Assembly: GCA_023078555.1 (NCBI GenBank) | Contig: CM041200.1 | Coordinates: forward strand, 5,174,936-5,238,935 | Reading direction: 5' to 3' | Source: Ulva prolifera | Taxonomy: Eukaryota > Chlorophyta > Ulvophyceae > Ulvales > Ulvaceae | DNA length: 64,000 bases | Translations under genes and position numbers: made by a program | The notes under the pieces: model-generated | The model's input: only the letters and a program-made list of their open reading frames with translations | What the model was told of the DNA's origin: nothing | The model's database searches: none | In this document: positions 35,171 through 47,341 of the stretch, piece after piece | Position numbering within the stretch: position 1 is the stretch's first letter | How the letters are laid out: every line of letters begins with the position of its first letter

Positions 35171-36882
35171 ATGTCTAATCTCGATCTCTCGGATGCTAAC
35201 CCTCCTCGCGAGGAAGGGCAAGACGAGGCTGATCAGCAGCCACTCGTCGACAAGGACGCTGAGCAGCAGCTCCCTGATGAGGAACAGCCCGCGGGCATGT
35301 TAATTCGTGGCGGACGAGTCATCCCACCACGAGAGTCTTCCCAAACTGGGCAGAGCAGCCAGCAAGTGCCCTTTTCCTCTCATGTGGTGAACGATGCAAG
35401 TCACACTGAGTTGCTCATCACACTCGAAACGTTGACCGAAGCGCTGCGAGCATCTCGGGGACGTAGCGAGCCTGATTTGGCGAAAGGAAAAGTGCATGAA
35501 TGGAACTATAAGACCGAAAGCTTCGTTGCGTACGAGCAGAAAGTCTTTTTGTGGTTAGTTCAGTTTGAGCTAGACCATTTGTTGCAGCACGCACCGTCCG
35601 CAGACGAACGGTGTGTCCATGCTAGAGCAAGGACTCAAGTCCTTATGTCTTTGCCTGACGCGGATAGGACACCTGTCTATCGCATGTCACATCTGTGTGA
35701 AGCATGGGCCTATTTGACTGCAAAGTATAGGCCTAGCAATGAAGCCGAGATCCACAGACTGTGGAGTCGGTTCAACTCATTGTCACAGAATAATAGAGAC
35801 GTTGGGTCTTACTGTGGTGATGTGATGAGTGTATATACTCGACTGGAGGCACTAGGTGCCGATGTGGGCCAGCGATGGCTTCGGTTGAAATTGTTAGAAG
35901 TGGGGGAGGAGTTCAACGCCGTGCGCGGCGAAGTTCTCCACTCTTCCCCACACGTGATCATTGCACGATTGACTGAGCATGCTGGTTTGCTCAAGCAACA
36001 GCGGCTGCAGGCTAGGTCTGGCACGCCTGCGGGCAAACCAGGACATGGCTGGCGCAAGCAGCCCCATGGCGACGGTCATGCAGTTGCCGTCCTCGTGGCT
36101 GGCCAGGCTCCTCGCGAGGAGACCAGGACCTGCTTCTTCTGCAAGAAGAAAGTGTCAGAAATACTATCATTTATGCATGTCAGACGCGCAGTCATGCACA
36201 GGTCAAATCAGGTAGCCAGCATTCCAGACCTGCTGCGCACAGCGGTAGAACCGAGGAATGCTAGGGAGAGAGAGATACTGCTAGTACCGTGAAACAGTAA
36301 GAATAATGTTTACAGCTCTATGTGTGCACAGCCATATATGCACACTGAATAGTCAAGATTACGGCGGGAGACCCTCGCAGAATCTCCCTCACTACTCCGG
36401 GACAATCCCGCCGGCGGCTTATCCCTACACTGGATCCGCAGACCGATCGTGCATGGGTGCACCTGTCACCACACTGCTGCCCGCAGGCGCATGCATTGTG
36501 ACAGAAAGGACATTTGCGTGCGAACTGCCCCAAGCGCAAACAGGCTGCGGCCAAGGATGTTGGTGCTGTAGAAATTCCTGAAAAGTACCCAACTCCTGAT
36601 GCGTCACTGCCTTGGAGTATATTCATAGACAGTGGTTCGGATATTCATATCATAGGAAATCGCGAAATGTTCACTGAGTATGGTCCGTGTCAGAGGAGTG
36701 CCAATCCTGCGGGACCAGGTCAGCTTCCCATCATGGGCAGGGGCACCATTCAGGTGAACTTGGGCACTTGTGTGGATGAGCATGGGAATAATCATCCTCT
36801 GGATGTGGAAATCCCTGGTGTTTACTATGCCCCTGAATGTCCGTACAACATACTGAGTACAATGGGTCTGCGACATGAGTAG
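35171..36882 (+). pseudogene. Gag-protease of copia remnant 3
   Basis: Starts MSNLDLSDANPPREEG at 35171. Gag is open to the zinc knuckle (CFFCKKK) at 36152, then the solo LTR intervenes, and the frame resumes with KGHLRANC. Protease follows (IDSGSDIHIIG) through PYNILSTMGL; a small deletion relative to element 2 then gives a stop at 36880. The pieces before and after the LTR match element 2 closely. Confidence 0.85.
36153..36503 (-). mobile_element. Solo copia LTR with 5-bp target-site duplication
   Basis: 351 bp in minus orientation, starting TGTCAGAAATAC and ending CATTGTGACA. It is flanked by GAAAG at 36148-36152 and again at 36504-36508. Without LTR and one GAAAG, the host gag frame reads straight through the zinc knuckle. 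Confidence 0.95.
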
Positions 36883-36932
36883 ACACGCGTAGGAGTGTGT
36901 CGTATGTCCCTGGTCTTGGTGACATGGCTACT

Positions 36933-37067
36933 TGTAACAAACTAGGTGTTTGGTAGAGGTGCGAGTAGCTCTCGCTGCACAGTGGAGTGCTTTGACTAGC
37001 TTTGACCTAGTTTCGACGGAACTCATGACAGCTACTCGCACCTCTAACAAACACCTAGTTTGCTACA
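36933..37067. mobile_element. Small terminal-inverted-repeat (MITE-like) element
   Basis: Arms 36933-36969 and 37031-37067 are inverted repeats of 37 nt with two mismatches (core AACTAGGTGTTTG and GAGGTGCGAGTAGC). The 61-bp centre has no ORF. A related single-arm copy lies at 33447-33525. No clear target-site duplication was seen. Confidence 0.7.
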
Positions 37068-37101
37068 CCACTGGTATTGCGGATGCGATCTAATACAACG
37101 A

Positions 37102-37413
37102 GCCGGCACGCGGGTGAATGGCGTCGTCGTGAACTCGCTGCTGGCGCTGTACTGGGAGACGTTTGAGTACCGGAAGACGCGGGATCTATATGATAAGATG
37201 ATTGCGATCGGTGTGATGCCCAATGCGCGGACGTGCCAGATCATGGTGCAGATGTGTGAGGAGGCGGGCTGGGTTGACGAGGCAGCCTCGTTCCGGCAGC
37301 TGCGAGAGACGATGCCGAAGCTTGAGGGCTCGAGTATCGCGATGTGGAATCGTGCGGGTGAGGAGCGTGTGGACCTTGACAGCGGTGATGAGGACACCCA
37401 GAGGAAAGTGTAG
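37102..37413 (+). pseudogene. Stranded 3' end of the PPR gene
   Basis: Practically identical to the last 311 bases of the PPR gene, including the stop and the ending DTQRKV. It has no upstream PPR exons, so it is a relic even though its frame is open. Confidence 0.9.
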
Positions 37414-38311
37414 GTGCCAATTCAACTGTAGGACAATGCAGTGCTGAACACAGCAATTTCTGTTTTGCGTGTAGATTTCTGCCTGTGTTTGGAAATTCGA
37501 GTTCTGCGGGTGCTGAGTTGAGAGTTGTCACCTCTTCCGGAAGGCGGCAGCAAGGCGGCAACCGAATGTGCCTAGATTGTGGGTGATGCGTGTATTAGTC
37601 ATGGCCAGCGCAGGCTGCTGCAATTCAATGCCGAGGCATGGGTTATGCATTGCAGTACATGCGGTGCTCTGTTGCCCATCCTTGTATCTCGGAGATACGG
37701 GCTGACACCCTGTGATTTGCAAAGCGTGTCAGCAATGAGGTGTAATGTATACGAGTTGCTGCAGGCTCCCGCATCTTGTTCTTTGAATGATGGGTCCCAG
37801 GGGCCATGCACCACTTGTTCACGCAGCTTCCCAGGATGTCGTCCATTCTCGCCAGAAACAGCACAGCACCTTCTTGCATGCAATTCAGCTATCGTCACAA
37901 CTCAGAAAAGCAACTTACAAAATAGTGGAGCAACACCTAACGCACACGTACATGATGTCTACTTGCTATGCCACACACAGCCCTGACTTGCTGTCGATCC
38001 AATTAATCCATGCCCAGCGAAATGCACTGTATGGCTATGCATGATGTCACCTGCAGAAACAGCAGCTGTGGCCCCGGCTGTCTTCCAGAGCACTGCTGAG
38101 CGCTCCCCACATTTCGCAAGGCCACGTTCAGCAAGGCCGACCTTCACAAATGGTGAGCCCGCTTCCAGTCGTCACCAGCATCATTCACGTCTACAGTAAG
38201 GAACTATACGGTCACTGTCACGCATTGAAAGTGGCTCCTTCGTCCGAGTCAGTCTCGACCTCGACCGTCCCACCAAGAGCCTCAGCTGCCTGGAGGGCCT
38301 CCTGCGCCTGT
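37102..38311 (+). repeat. Direct duplication, copy 2 (PPR 3' end to decarboxylase 3' end)
   Basis: Counterpart of 22199-23773. It starts abruptly in the PPR coding region at GCCGGCACGCGGG and passes into the genuine 3' end of the decarboxylase gene. It lacks the solo LTR found in copy 1. Confidence 0.9.
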
Positions 38312-41300
38312 GTATCATCTGCGTCTGTGAGCAGGCTAACAAACTCTTTATTTCTGAGGGTCGCCTGCCGTAGCTGGGTCCAGCGCTGCAGTGCAGCGCC
38401 GGCTGTCTCCTGGCTCTCCTCGCCCCCCTTAGAATTCGCCCCCATCATCGTCTGCACAAGCTCATGCATATCCTTGACCTTGGCTGCAGAGTAAGAGCTG
38501 GCCTGCTGCATCACACAACCAGGCAGCTCTGCTGTGCGGCTGCTCAGCCCGGACTTGTCAGCTGCAGCGGCCGCGCTGGCCCGGCCGATGGAGTCCCCCA
38601 TACGTATATACGTTTCTATGGACCTGCACACGGCTGGAGCAATGCACTTCCAACGCCTTGCACCCTGGCTGGCGTGCAGACAGAGGAGCTGCACGGCAGC
38701 ATGGAGAGACACCACTAGTTCAGGTGCTCTGCTCATTGGAAAGATGATGTTGGTTTGGGGTGGCTGTCAAAGACACGTCGCATATGGCTGCGGCGGTGCA
38801 TTTGACAGCAATGGCATGTTGATGCTACTCTTGTGTGCAGCAAGCAGCGGACACAGGATCGGCTTTGGGGCTGCGCATAGCATCATACTTGCAGCTCATT
38901 TTGCAAAGGTCCGGATCCAGATGAACCAGCTTCTGCTGTAGCAAAGTTATGCAAGTACTACCGCCAAAAGCAAAGTAGCCCAATTCATCACCCTTCTGGA
39001 TGTGTGCTCCACTGGTGACAGTGAAGTTGATGCTGCCAACAGCTGTTGCCCCAATCGCAACAAACTGCACAAGCCCAAAATGCTGTGTTCGGATCTCCAC
39101 ACGGACACGCTTGTTCTCGGTGAAAACATTGCACATGGGAGAGTTGACTGCGATGGGGTTGACAGTGTAGAGATGGCCCGGGATCTCCACAATGGATCTG
39201 CACGCAATAGCATGTTCATCACAGCGAGACAGCAGCTAAACGACAGCCTACACCACATTATCAATGCGTATCTGGGACACACTACAGTGCGCGAGACATG
39301 TCTGCAAAGGTATGGCCGATAGCCATGCACAATGCCGTGGGCGATTCTGCATCAGCTGTCGGCCCATGCAGGTACCACATTGTGGTCAACCGCTGCAGCA
39401 CGGTGTATTTGTGATTGACAGAGCAGCGCACTCAATCGAGCCAGTGACGGGGCTGTGAAACCTGTGGTAATCTGCACAAAATGCCTTTGGGAGTCAGACG
39501 TGTTTGCTCAACCAAGAGCACGGACAATCAAATTGTGCGCACACGTTGGCTACGCACCCTGCGGAGCTAGCCGGAAGATCATCATGGAGCAGTCTTGATA
39601 CTCGTATCCGAGAGCCTCGTCTGCGAGTAGCCCTGGAACAGAAAAAAGACGCCCCTGCACAGATGCCCCCCGCTCTACATGGCTGTGTGCAACACATGCA
39701 CATGGGGATGCCCTTCCTCGATCTTCCTCGACATGGCTTCGCAGCCAACAACATGCCGTTTGTGTGTGCACATCACCAGCGAGTTTGGGGAAAGAGCCCC
39801 TCATGCATGCGGTGGTGCCCATCCTTCTGCATGGCTCAAGGGCTCACATGCGCATCGGCAAGCAGGCAGGCATGCAGCGGTGCATTGAAAGCAATGGTCT
39901 ATGTTTGCATGGTTTGACGCTGCTGTTGTGAGTCGTCACAACGCCATCACTCGCTGCATCGTTTGCTCACAGTTCCATGTCTGGCTGCGCACCTTTATCC
40001 AGAACTGCGTTGATTGCTCCACCGTTTCGTACGTCATCAGCCGACAGTCCGCAGCACTCACTACTACAGAATCGTCATCTGGAGCTGAAACAGGCCGGGC
40101 GCCTGGTTTGAGCTTACGATAAAAGAACTCATTGAAATTCTCAAATGAGTCCAGGTCCTCTGCAATCTCAGAGATGTCCACTTGTCCACGGTAGCCCTTC
40201 ACAAACTTCTTGATGGAAGCCTTAGAAGCTGGGTCGTTCATCTTCACACCCGATGCTCGTGACACATCCTACACATCGGGGCAGGGACTGGACGCTAACA
40301 CATCGTCAACACAGACGTTCATGGAACGAACCACATGCATTGACGCAGGTGGCAAGATCGAGAACTCAGTACCCCGCCCAGGCCAGCTCAGCCGTGGTGA
40401 TGCAGACGCTGTTGCCATCCTGATGTAATTCACTGTCTTGGAGTGACTGACACCGATCAGAAGGATCTACAGCAAGCTGTGTACAGCAAGTCAGCCCATG
40501 CAGGAGTTGAGAGAATGTACCTTCAGATGGCGGTACAGCCCAGTGCTCTTCATGACCATGCCCAAAGGCGTCTGGTACATGTTGCGCATGGCCAGGAGCA
40601 CGAGAGGCGAGATGACCTCCTCTTCAAGGATCTGCTTGTAGCGGTCGTACACAACAATGTGCGAAGCATTGCCATGGCGGTTCAGGCCAGGTTTGTACTT
40701 CGTGCCCTGCCACAAGCTCGAGATGTTGCCAGATGCTGGCTCCAGAATGATCCATTCGCTAATGGACATGATCCAGCTGCGGTTCGCCTGCAAGCCAGGT
40801 TCATGCTGGTGTATGTGGGCTCATATGATGCAAGCAGGCAAAGGTTATGGACAGCGGTGACGCGGACGCCACGTGGCAGACGGACACTCTCATCGCTATC
40901 AACATGTTTCAGATCAGCTGAAAGCTGCTGAGCCATGACAGCATGCAGCGACAGCAATCCACACTTGGGCAAGCCACACCTGGGCAGCTGTACGGAAGCC
41001 TCCCTGCAGATTCTTGCCCATGCCACTGTTCATCTGGAACAGCATGTACACGAGATTGCCTATGCGATCCGTGGGATGCAGCTTCCCCCCAGAAATCGGG
41101 CATCTAGTGAGACGAAAGCCATCATCTTGATGCCGCAGAAGCACCTGCGGCAGTACAACAGTCCTTGAGCCTACATGGGAAAAAACCCGATTGCCTGTGT
41201 GCGTCATCATTCTACGGACATTGGTCCCGAGCACATGAGTTCAATGCGGCGCGAGCTTGCTCGGTGTGTGTGACTGAAGCTGTCCAGGCATCAGACACAT

Positions 41301-42537
41301 GCAAATATGCTGCAAGTAGGAGATCCTGAACAGGTGCATTCTCCAAGGCACTGACATCACAAGGCGGCGGACAGCAACAGCATGCCATGTGCAGTGCGGT
41401 CCATGATTGCCTCAGCGCAAATTTTGCATTCTTCATGCGCCCAGCGTAAGCTGGCCCAAGTTGGGTTGCACGCCTTGCTGAGCGTTGCGGCACTGATGCT
41501 AGGATCTTCTGAGTTGGACATGCCTTCTGCCTCTTGCCATAGCCTGGTCACAAATTCATTCTTTGGGTTTCGTTCAGCAGGCCCACACTTGGACGCTGCC
41601 GTGTCGCCGTCGCCGCCTTCAAGCATGGCATTCATAAGTCTTTCAAATTCCTGCAATGTCGAGCAGTTACCAATCACCCTGGTGCACCACATCACGTTCG
41701 AAAAGACATGAAATGTTGCACACGCAATGCAGATCTGTGAACGCAACAGCATGATCTTGCCTTGCTCAGCGGCATGAAGGTAAAGCGTACTTCGCGATCA
41801 AGGGTCCCAGAATCGTCAAAATCTGCAATGTTTAGGAGACTGTTCCAGAACATACTCTCCAGCTGCTGCAGACTGGAACGTTCTACTGTGATGGTGATGC
41901 TGCCAACATCTGAGTCAGGCACAGCCTCGCCGTTGCTCGCATGTCCCTGGCCTAATATGTTTGCTGGAGAGTTGGGCTTCACCAGCGGCAAAACGACGGT
42001 TCTACTATCGCTCACGTCTGTGATCGATAAATCTGGAAACAGTTCTAACAAGTCTATGTGCGCAACACCCACAGGTGTGCGTTTTAGCGATGCGACAGAA
42101 TAGTTTGATCGCAAATTGTGGACCAGCAGGTGCAGCACATGACCACCCTTCATCACCACAAAGTTACGCTCAGCTTCAAACTTCGGCTCGGTCGTTCTTG
42201 GTTTAGTGACCGACAGAAAGCTCTGCAGTGATCACGGACATGTGACACTTTTGTAACCAAATGCATAAACCCCCTGCACGAGAGGTCAGAGTTTCAGCAC
42301 CTGCAGGCCCATGGACAAGGTGACATTGTAGTTGCCCTTTTTCTGCAGCTTGGCACCCACAACCGTGATCTTCGCGACTCCTATCAACGGTACATCATGT
42401 TGATCAGATTCACCCGGGGGAGGCAGATCTCGATATAGCGTCTTCTGTGCCTCTTTATGTTTGCAATGTGTTGGCTTTGGAAGGCGCAGTGGCTTTTGGG
42501 TCTGCCTTGACCGCGGAGTGCTGAAGCAGGCCCCCAT
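38218..42537 (-). CDS. PSD: Phosphatidylserine decarboxylase, plant PSD2/3 type (C2-EF hand-PSD)
   Basis: Converts phosphatidylserine to phosphatidylethanolamine. Minus-strand exons are 42301-42537, 41791-42222, one starting at 41650 (end unresolved), 40980-41144, 40521-40787, 39993-40268, a small exon near 39780-39820 (unresolved edges), 39558-39632, 39433-39472, 38889-39197 and 38218-38623; the others keep phase. MGACFSTPR at the N-terminus fits N-myristoylation. A C2-like region (GVAKITVVGAKLQKKG, ITITVERSSLQQLE) and an EF hand (DFDDSGTLDRE) follow, then RCPISGGKLHP, SWIMSISEWI, ASHIVVYDRYKQILEEEV, NEFFYRKLKPGARP, AADCRLM (catalytic Asp), DYHRFHSPVTGSIE (catalytic His), GHLYTVNPIAVNS, and the self-cleavage motif GYFAFGGST. 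About 120 extra C-terminal residues, partly helical, end DEGATFNA. Membrane attachment and calcium response are inferred. Confidence 0.88.
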
Positions 42538-44095
42538 CCGCCTTCACCGCTTCTTGAAGGCTAGGGAAGCAGCGCAAGCACAGAGATCCCCGAGCCCCAT
42601 TTGTTTTAAGCTCTTTATGACATACGATATTGTGTGTAGGTTAAGGTGCTCCATGCACCGTCGTTTTGAGACTTGCCATCCCAGCGCGTGCACATAGATC
42701 AGATCTGCCGCCCTTTTCTGGAACTTCCTCCTTGGAAGACCGATCATGGGCGCAAGCGAGCTTGTGTTGACGCTTGTGTGGCGTAGCGCGGATGCGAGCA
42801 AAGAGCATGAACATCGACAAGACGCGCGACATGACCTGCGTAACGGACGATAGTCATGTCTCTGTGGCTTGGGGGTCAGCCGGGTACCAGCCGACACCGC
42901 GGCAGAATGCATGCACCAGGTTGGACAGGGCTGGACCAGCCACCACAACCAGAATTAGCGATTTTCTCCAGAGCAGTAAACAGATCACACGACAGCACGA
43001 TTCCTGTCTCTCATCGAGAAGTTGCTAGAAGCAGCATCGATGTAGCTGTGCACGCAACGGGACACGTAGGCGTTTATTGACTCACGCAGACGTCTGATGA
43101 GGGCTTTGGCAAGGCGGATACCAGTAGCTTACGTCCGTTGTCGTGAGTTGCAAGTGCTCTTTGTTCATAGCGGTCGGCATGTTTCGTTGTCTTTGACAAG
43201 GGCTTCCGTTGCTCGCCTTAGGTCCGTGATCGCAAATGCTTCGCGTAGGCGCCAAACGCGTAGGTAGATCGTATACGCCGAAACAGCAGCTGGTTTGCGC
43301 TTGCACTCGCTCCAGGACCAGCGACAAGCCTGCCGCTGAGGGTGGTGCTCAAGTCGCAGCTGTCTGTCGTGTTCACCCACTGAAGTGACTCAGCAAGCAC
43401 TCAAATTTGAGTTGCATGGGTGATCGGCTCGAAGACATCACGCCAGCTGTGCCAGTGGAGCAAACTGGTTGAACCATACACCTCAGCAGATTCACTCTCT
43501 AGGCATCACGCTGCCGCGAAACACAGTGAAGCATGCAATAGAAGTCTCGCCGACATTTTAGCATGTGTTTCCGGCTACGTGCAGCGCCAGCTGCGCACAG
43601 CTGTGCGCTACAAGCTGCGCGATGTGGTCCCGCTCCTTCCGCTCATAATTTTCGCAGCAACGTCGCTGAAATGATCAGCATCAAACTACATGACATCTTT
43701 AACACGCGGTTTCTTTTAGCCAGGGTGCCAGCGGCCTGCTGGCGGAGAAGGCTGCAGAGCTGACGCGATCATGACCTGCCTACTCAACGCGAAACAAGCA
43801 ACCCAGGACCGGTCGCAATCGTGGAATTATGAATATATCTGGGACATCACAAAAGGCGCTTCATGTACACCTCACCGCAGACGACGCATTGATTGGATAT
43901 CCGCAGCGATGGCGTTTGCGTCTGCCACGGTCTGATCGTATACGCGATGAGGCCGGGCAAACAATTCAGTCAGTGCCCCGCGAAAGCAGAGGCGAAATCG
44001 TAACGAAAAGCCGTGGCCCGCAGCTTGCTTAATGACGGATGTATCACGTTCAAGCGATGATGCTGATCGAGTTGTGAGGTTGGCCGGCGACGAGC
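42538..44095. other. Intergenic between divergent genes
   Basis: About 1.55 kb between the decarboxylase start and the RING gene start, expected to hold both promoters. Several overlapping ORFs under 105 codons are present, none recognisable. Confidence 0.35.
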
Positions 44096-45257
44096 ATGGA
44101 TGAGCAGGCGGAACGTTCTGACTCGTTGCAATGCCCGATCTGCCTGAGAGAAGTCTCTGATAGCGAGGACGCTTTCTTGCAGCCATGCTACCATGGCTTC
44201 TGTCACTCGGTATGATGCATTCCCGTGAACTGGACTCAAGTGTCTCACGCTTTCACTGCTCCCCAAGCACAACATGCACAGTGAACTTCGTTACGCTAGC
44301 ATTAATTACTTTCAGGATGATATCTGGGCTGTGGCTCTGCAGTGCCTAAAGAGGTGGATCTCTGTGGAACAGCAGAAGGACGGGACACTGTTTCTCTGCC
44401 CTGTGTGCAGAACCTCGTGTATAGCGTACCTGCACAACTGCAATTTGACGGCATTTGACCGCACTGTCCTCCAGCCTACTCTGCAGAATGATGCCAACAG
44501 CACAGGACCTTTTGTCCTGTCTGCGGAGCATCGAATACGTCAAGCGGCCTACTCACGAAGCTCTGCTGATCTAGAAGGACAGAGCCCGGGGCTGGAGCTG
44601 CAGCAAGCACATACAATCGCAGAGGGCCCGCCTCTCTGTACACTCAAGTCGGCACTGTCTGGCAGTGCAATCCTTCAACCGCAGCTGCGCACATTGGCAG
44701 ACCCTGCTGTCTGTTTGTGGATTAGGCGAGAGCTCCAAGCACTGCTTCAGCTCGATGACCCTGGATATGTACAGCTGGTGTGGCACACTCGTATCATGTT
44801 CATATGTATGATTGCACCAGGGTCAGCCGCAGTCATGCTGTATCCGCACTCAGTGCACCGCCGTGTCTCGTGCTCCTGCACATCGAATTATGCCAGGGCG
44901 TCCTTTATCAGAAAGCAGCATATGCCAGCTCGTGCGTGCGTGTAGGCAGTGGAGCAAGTGCTGCGCCGCATGCTCTCCACACGGGGTTCAGCAAAGAGGG
45001 TGTCAGTGTCCGCACCACACGCAGTCCAGGCAGCGGTCAGGGATGCGGCAAGCCCCTTCATCCCAGAACACGCAGCACAATTCTCCAGATACCTTTCCAG
45101 CTTCCTGACATTCCGCGGGACACTCAGTGCATGGGACCAGGAGTGCCTCCGGCAGCAGGTGCATCGGCAACGGTGCCCTGTACACCGACGCAACCACAAG
45201 GGCATCGCCCCTGGTGCTAGACCCGGGACGTGTAGCATGCCCAGTGGCAAACCATGA
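44096..45257 (+). CDS. RING-finger E3 ubiquitin ligase
   Basis: Three phase-consistent exons, 44096-44209, 44343-44790 and 44950-45257, give 289 aa. The 38-codon first exon starts MDEQAERSDSLQCPIC and the RING is completed across the first intron: CPIC, then CYHGFCHS joined to CLKRW, then CPVC, a full C3HC4 ring for binding two zinc ions. Downstream, WIRRELQALLQLDDP and HAAQFSRYLSSFLTFRGTL resemble the helical regions of plant TOPORS-like RING proteins (from memory), which bind E2 enzymes and substrates. The protein is probably nuclear or cytosolic; substrates are unknown. A TGTAA at 45374 may be the poly(A) signal. Confidence 0.8.
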
Positions 45258-45373
45258 GGAGCGCTGCAGGTGCATTTCGGTGCAACAGGCCCAAATGCTC
45301 CCGCTTCAGCATAGACAGTAATGACCACTCAAGCACCACATGCTTGAAGCTCATGTTCTGATGTATGAGCAGT

Positions 45374-45378
45374 TGTAA
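45374..45378 (+). other. Candidate TGTAA poly(A) signal of the RING gene
   Basis: TGTAA, the usual chlorophyte polyadenylation signal, lies 117 bases after the stop. Confidence 0.45.
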
Positions 45379-46778
45379 CAAAGGCCTTGGTTGTCAGGAC
45401 GGTCTTATTTGAGATGGATATTTCTTGGAGTGTAAGGGCAGCCTAGTGTGCCAAGCATCTGCGGTCATCCGGGCAAAAGTAGGTGGACATCCACATCCTG
45501 TCGCATGACAGCACAAAGTTTTTTTTTTTTACAAAGCATCCCAAACTGTTCAAATCGCATCAACATAAGTACCAGACCAGATCAGCACAGCGGCAGTCAA
45601 GCAGGTCTAACCTTGATTGAGAGAATATTTGGTGCAGAGTAGCATGCCACATCATGCAAGATCGACACTGAACTCCATCACAACTACGTTCTTTCAGCTT
45701 CATTTCTGCACCGAACGAGCATCACAGAAAGCAGTCAGTGCACATCTGTGCCACAGATGAGGAACGAGTGGTGTTTGGGTCCTTGCCCAACTTCCAGGAC
45801 CTGTGCACAATCTAACCTCCTAGACCTGTATTGTGCTAAAACAAGACAACAAGGGCAAACTCCAACTTGTCGATGTCAGGAAAATCAGTTGTGGCCCATC
45901 ATCGCGCTGATGGCGTGTGGAAAACTTGCAACTGCAGACCTGTTGGTACATCTCCCCAACATCAGATGTGGAATCCCCAATCTACACCTTGAAAGTGTGA
46001 GCTGAAAATTCAGGCGACCGACAGCATGATGTGTCTGTAGGTGGTCAAGCACTTACCTGAGCTGCAGAAGTGATGCAGCACTGGCGGCGGAGGGAGAAAA
46101 CAGCAGATCCGAAGACACAGAACTGAAGCAAACGAGGCTCCAAGCCATCTATGGTGGACTGTCAAGAGGCCGCCTGCGATTCCGAGAAGCAAGGGCAATC
46201 CATCTCAATTGGCGTTGTGACTTGAATTGTGTCCCGAGATGCAGTGTTGTGCCCAGTAAGTGCCTGGACACCCTCACTTGCTAGCTGTGCACGTTGGTGG
46301 ATCACACCATGGGGCTCGTGGATCTGTGGAATGCATGGTGTTGGATCTAGTGGCACAGGGCTGTGGGACAGCGATATCTGAGGACAAGTTTTTTCGTCTT
46401 GCAGTGTACTGCTGATGTCTGCCACAGTGGTGCCCTACCCAGGGCGTGGGTGTCTGCAGGTGGAAGCGCCATCGCATAGCTGAAGCGCAGGCTGGGCGCA
46501 AGGACTGTGCACACCGTCCGAGGAAACGGCGGCGATTGCAAACCGAGCGAGGAGGAGTACTGAGGGGAGTCGTGCACATGGCATTTGTCTACTATACCAC
46601 ACAGCAGTAGCGCGCCTCACTGACCAATGGGCTCAGTGAATTGTGGACATATCAAAAATGTTCTGCAAAGCTTTGCAAAGCCAGAGGGCACTGCGGGGTC
46701 TTGATCGAGCGGTGGCTGTGAAGCACCATATGTATTTGTATGCCATCTCAATCGATTGTCTCGTGATGTGGTGACCTC

Positions 46779-46799
46779 GGGGGGGGGGGGGGGGGGGGG
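46779..46799 (+). repeat. Homopolymer run of 21 G
   Basis: Uninterrupted G tract. Its length is likely variable and prone to sequencing error. Confidence 0.95.
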
Positions 46800-47341
46800 T
46801 TGGTCAGCAGGGCAGGGTGCGGCGCGTGTCGGGGCAGAGCATTGAGGGCCCCAACGCGCGGCCTGCAAGCAGGGAAGGTGTGTGTGGCTGGGTGCAACAG
46901 CCAGTGTGTGTCGCAGTGGAACATGCTGAGAAGTCCGTGGGGCGCTGAACTGAGGGCGTCCATGTGTCTGCTGTTCTCCCTGGATCTGCAGCGCCGCAGT
47001 GATTGAGCACAATTGCACATGTGTTGGCGGACTCTACGGCGCTTGCACAATCACGAAAGTGTTTACTTGCTTGCCTGTTGATCTATGTGTGACTGGGAAA
47101 GTTCAAGCTGCCAACAGTGCACTGCAGCAGGACCGCCACAACGAATTGGCAAAGCTCATAATATATGGACGGCGCCTGCCGAAACTCTGTCGCCACTGGT
47201 GGAGGTGGCTCGCCCTGTTTCCAGACACACCTATGTTACAAAGTTGTTTATGAGGCTCCTCAGCAGACCAGTCAGCAGCAGAACACCTGGCTTATGGAAT
47301 GTTTTCATTGATTGCGGCCAGAACAACGCAGCTACACCTGT

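Larger units (their letters stand above)
34666..36932 (+). mobile_element. Copia remnant 3: short LTR, primer-binding site, gag-protease cut by a solo LTR
   Basis: A shortened 5' LTR (34666-34866) is followed by TGGTATCGGTGA at 34867, a leader and gag from 35171. The gag-protease frame is interrupted inside the zinc knuckle by a solo LTR (36153-36503) and, after protease, breaks at 36882. The element is cut at about 36932 by a small inverted-repeat element. Integrase, RT and 3' LTR are absent. Confidence 0.85.

Noticed and set aside
46779..46799. Poly-G run as a G-quadruplex regulatory element
   Set aside because: A G run of this length could fold, but there is no gene context, and homopolymers are error-prone; recorded only as a repeat.
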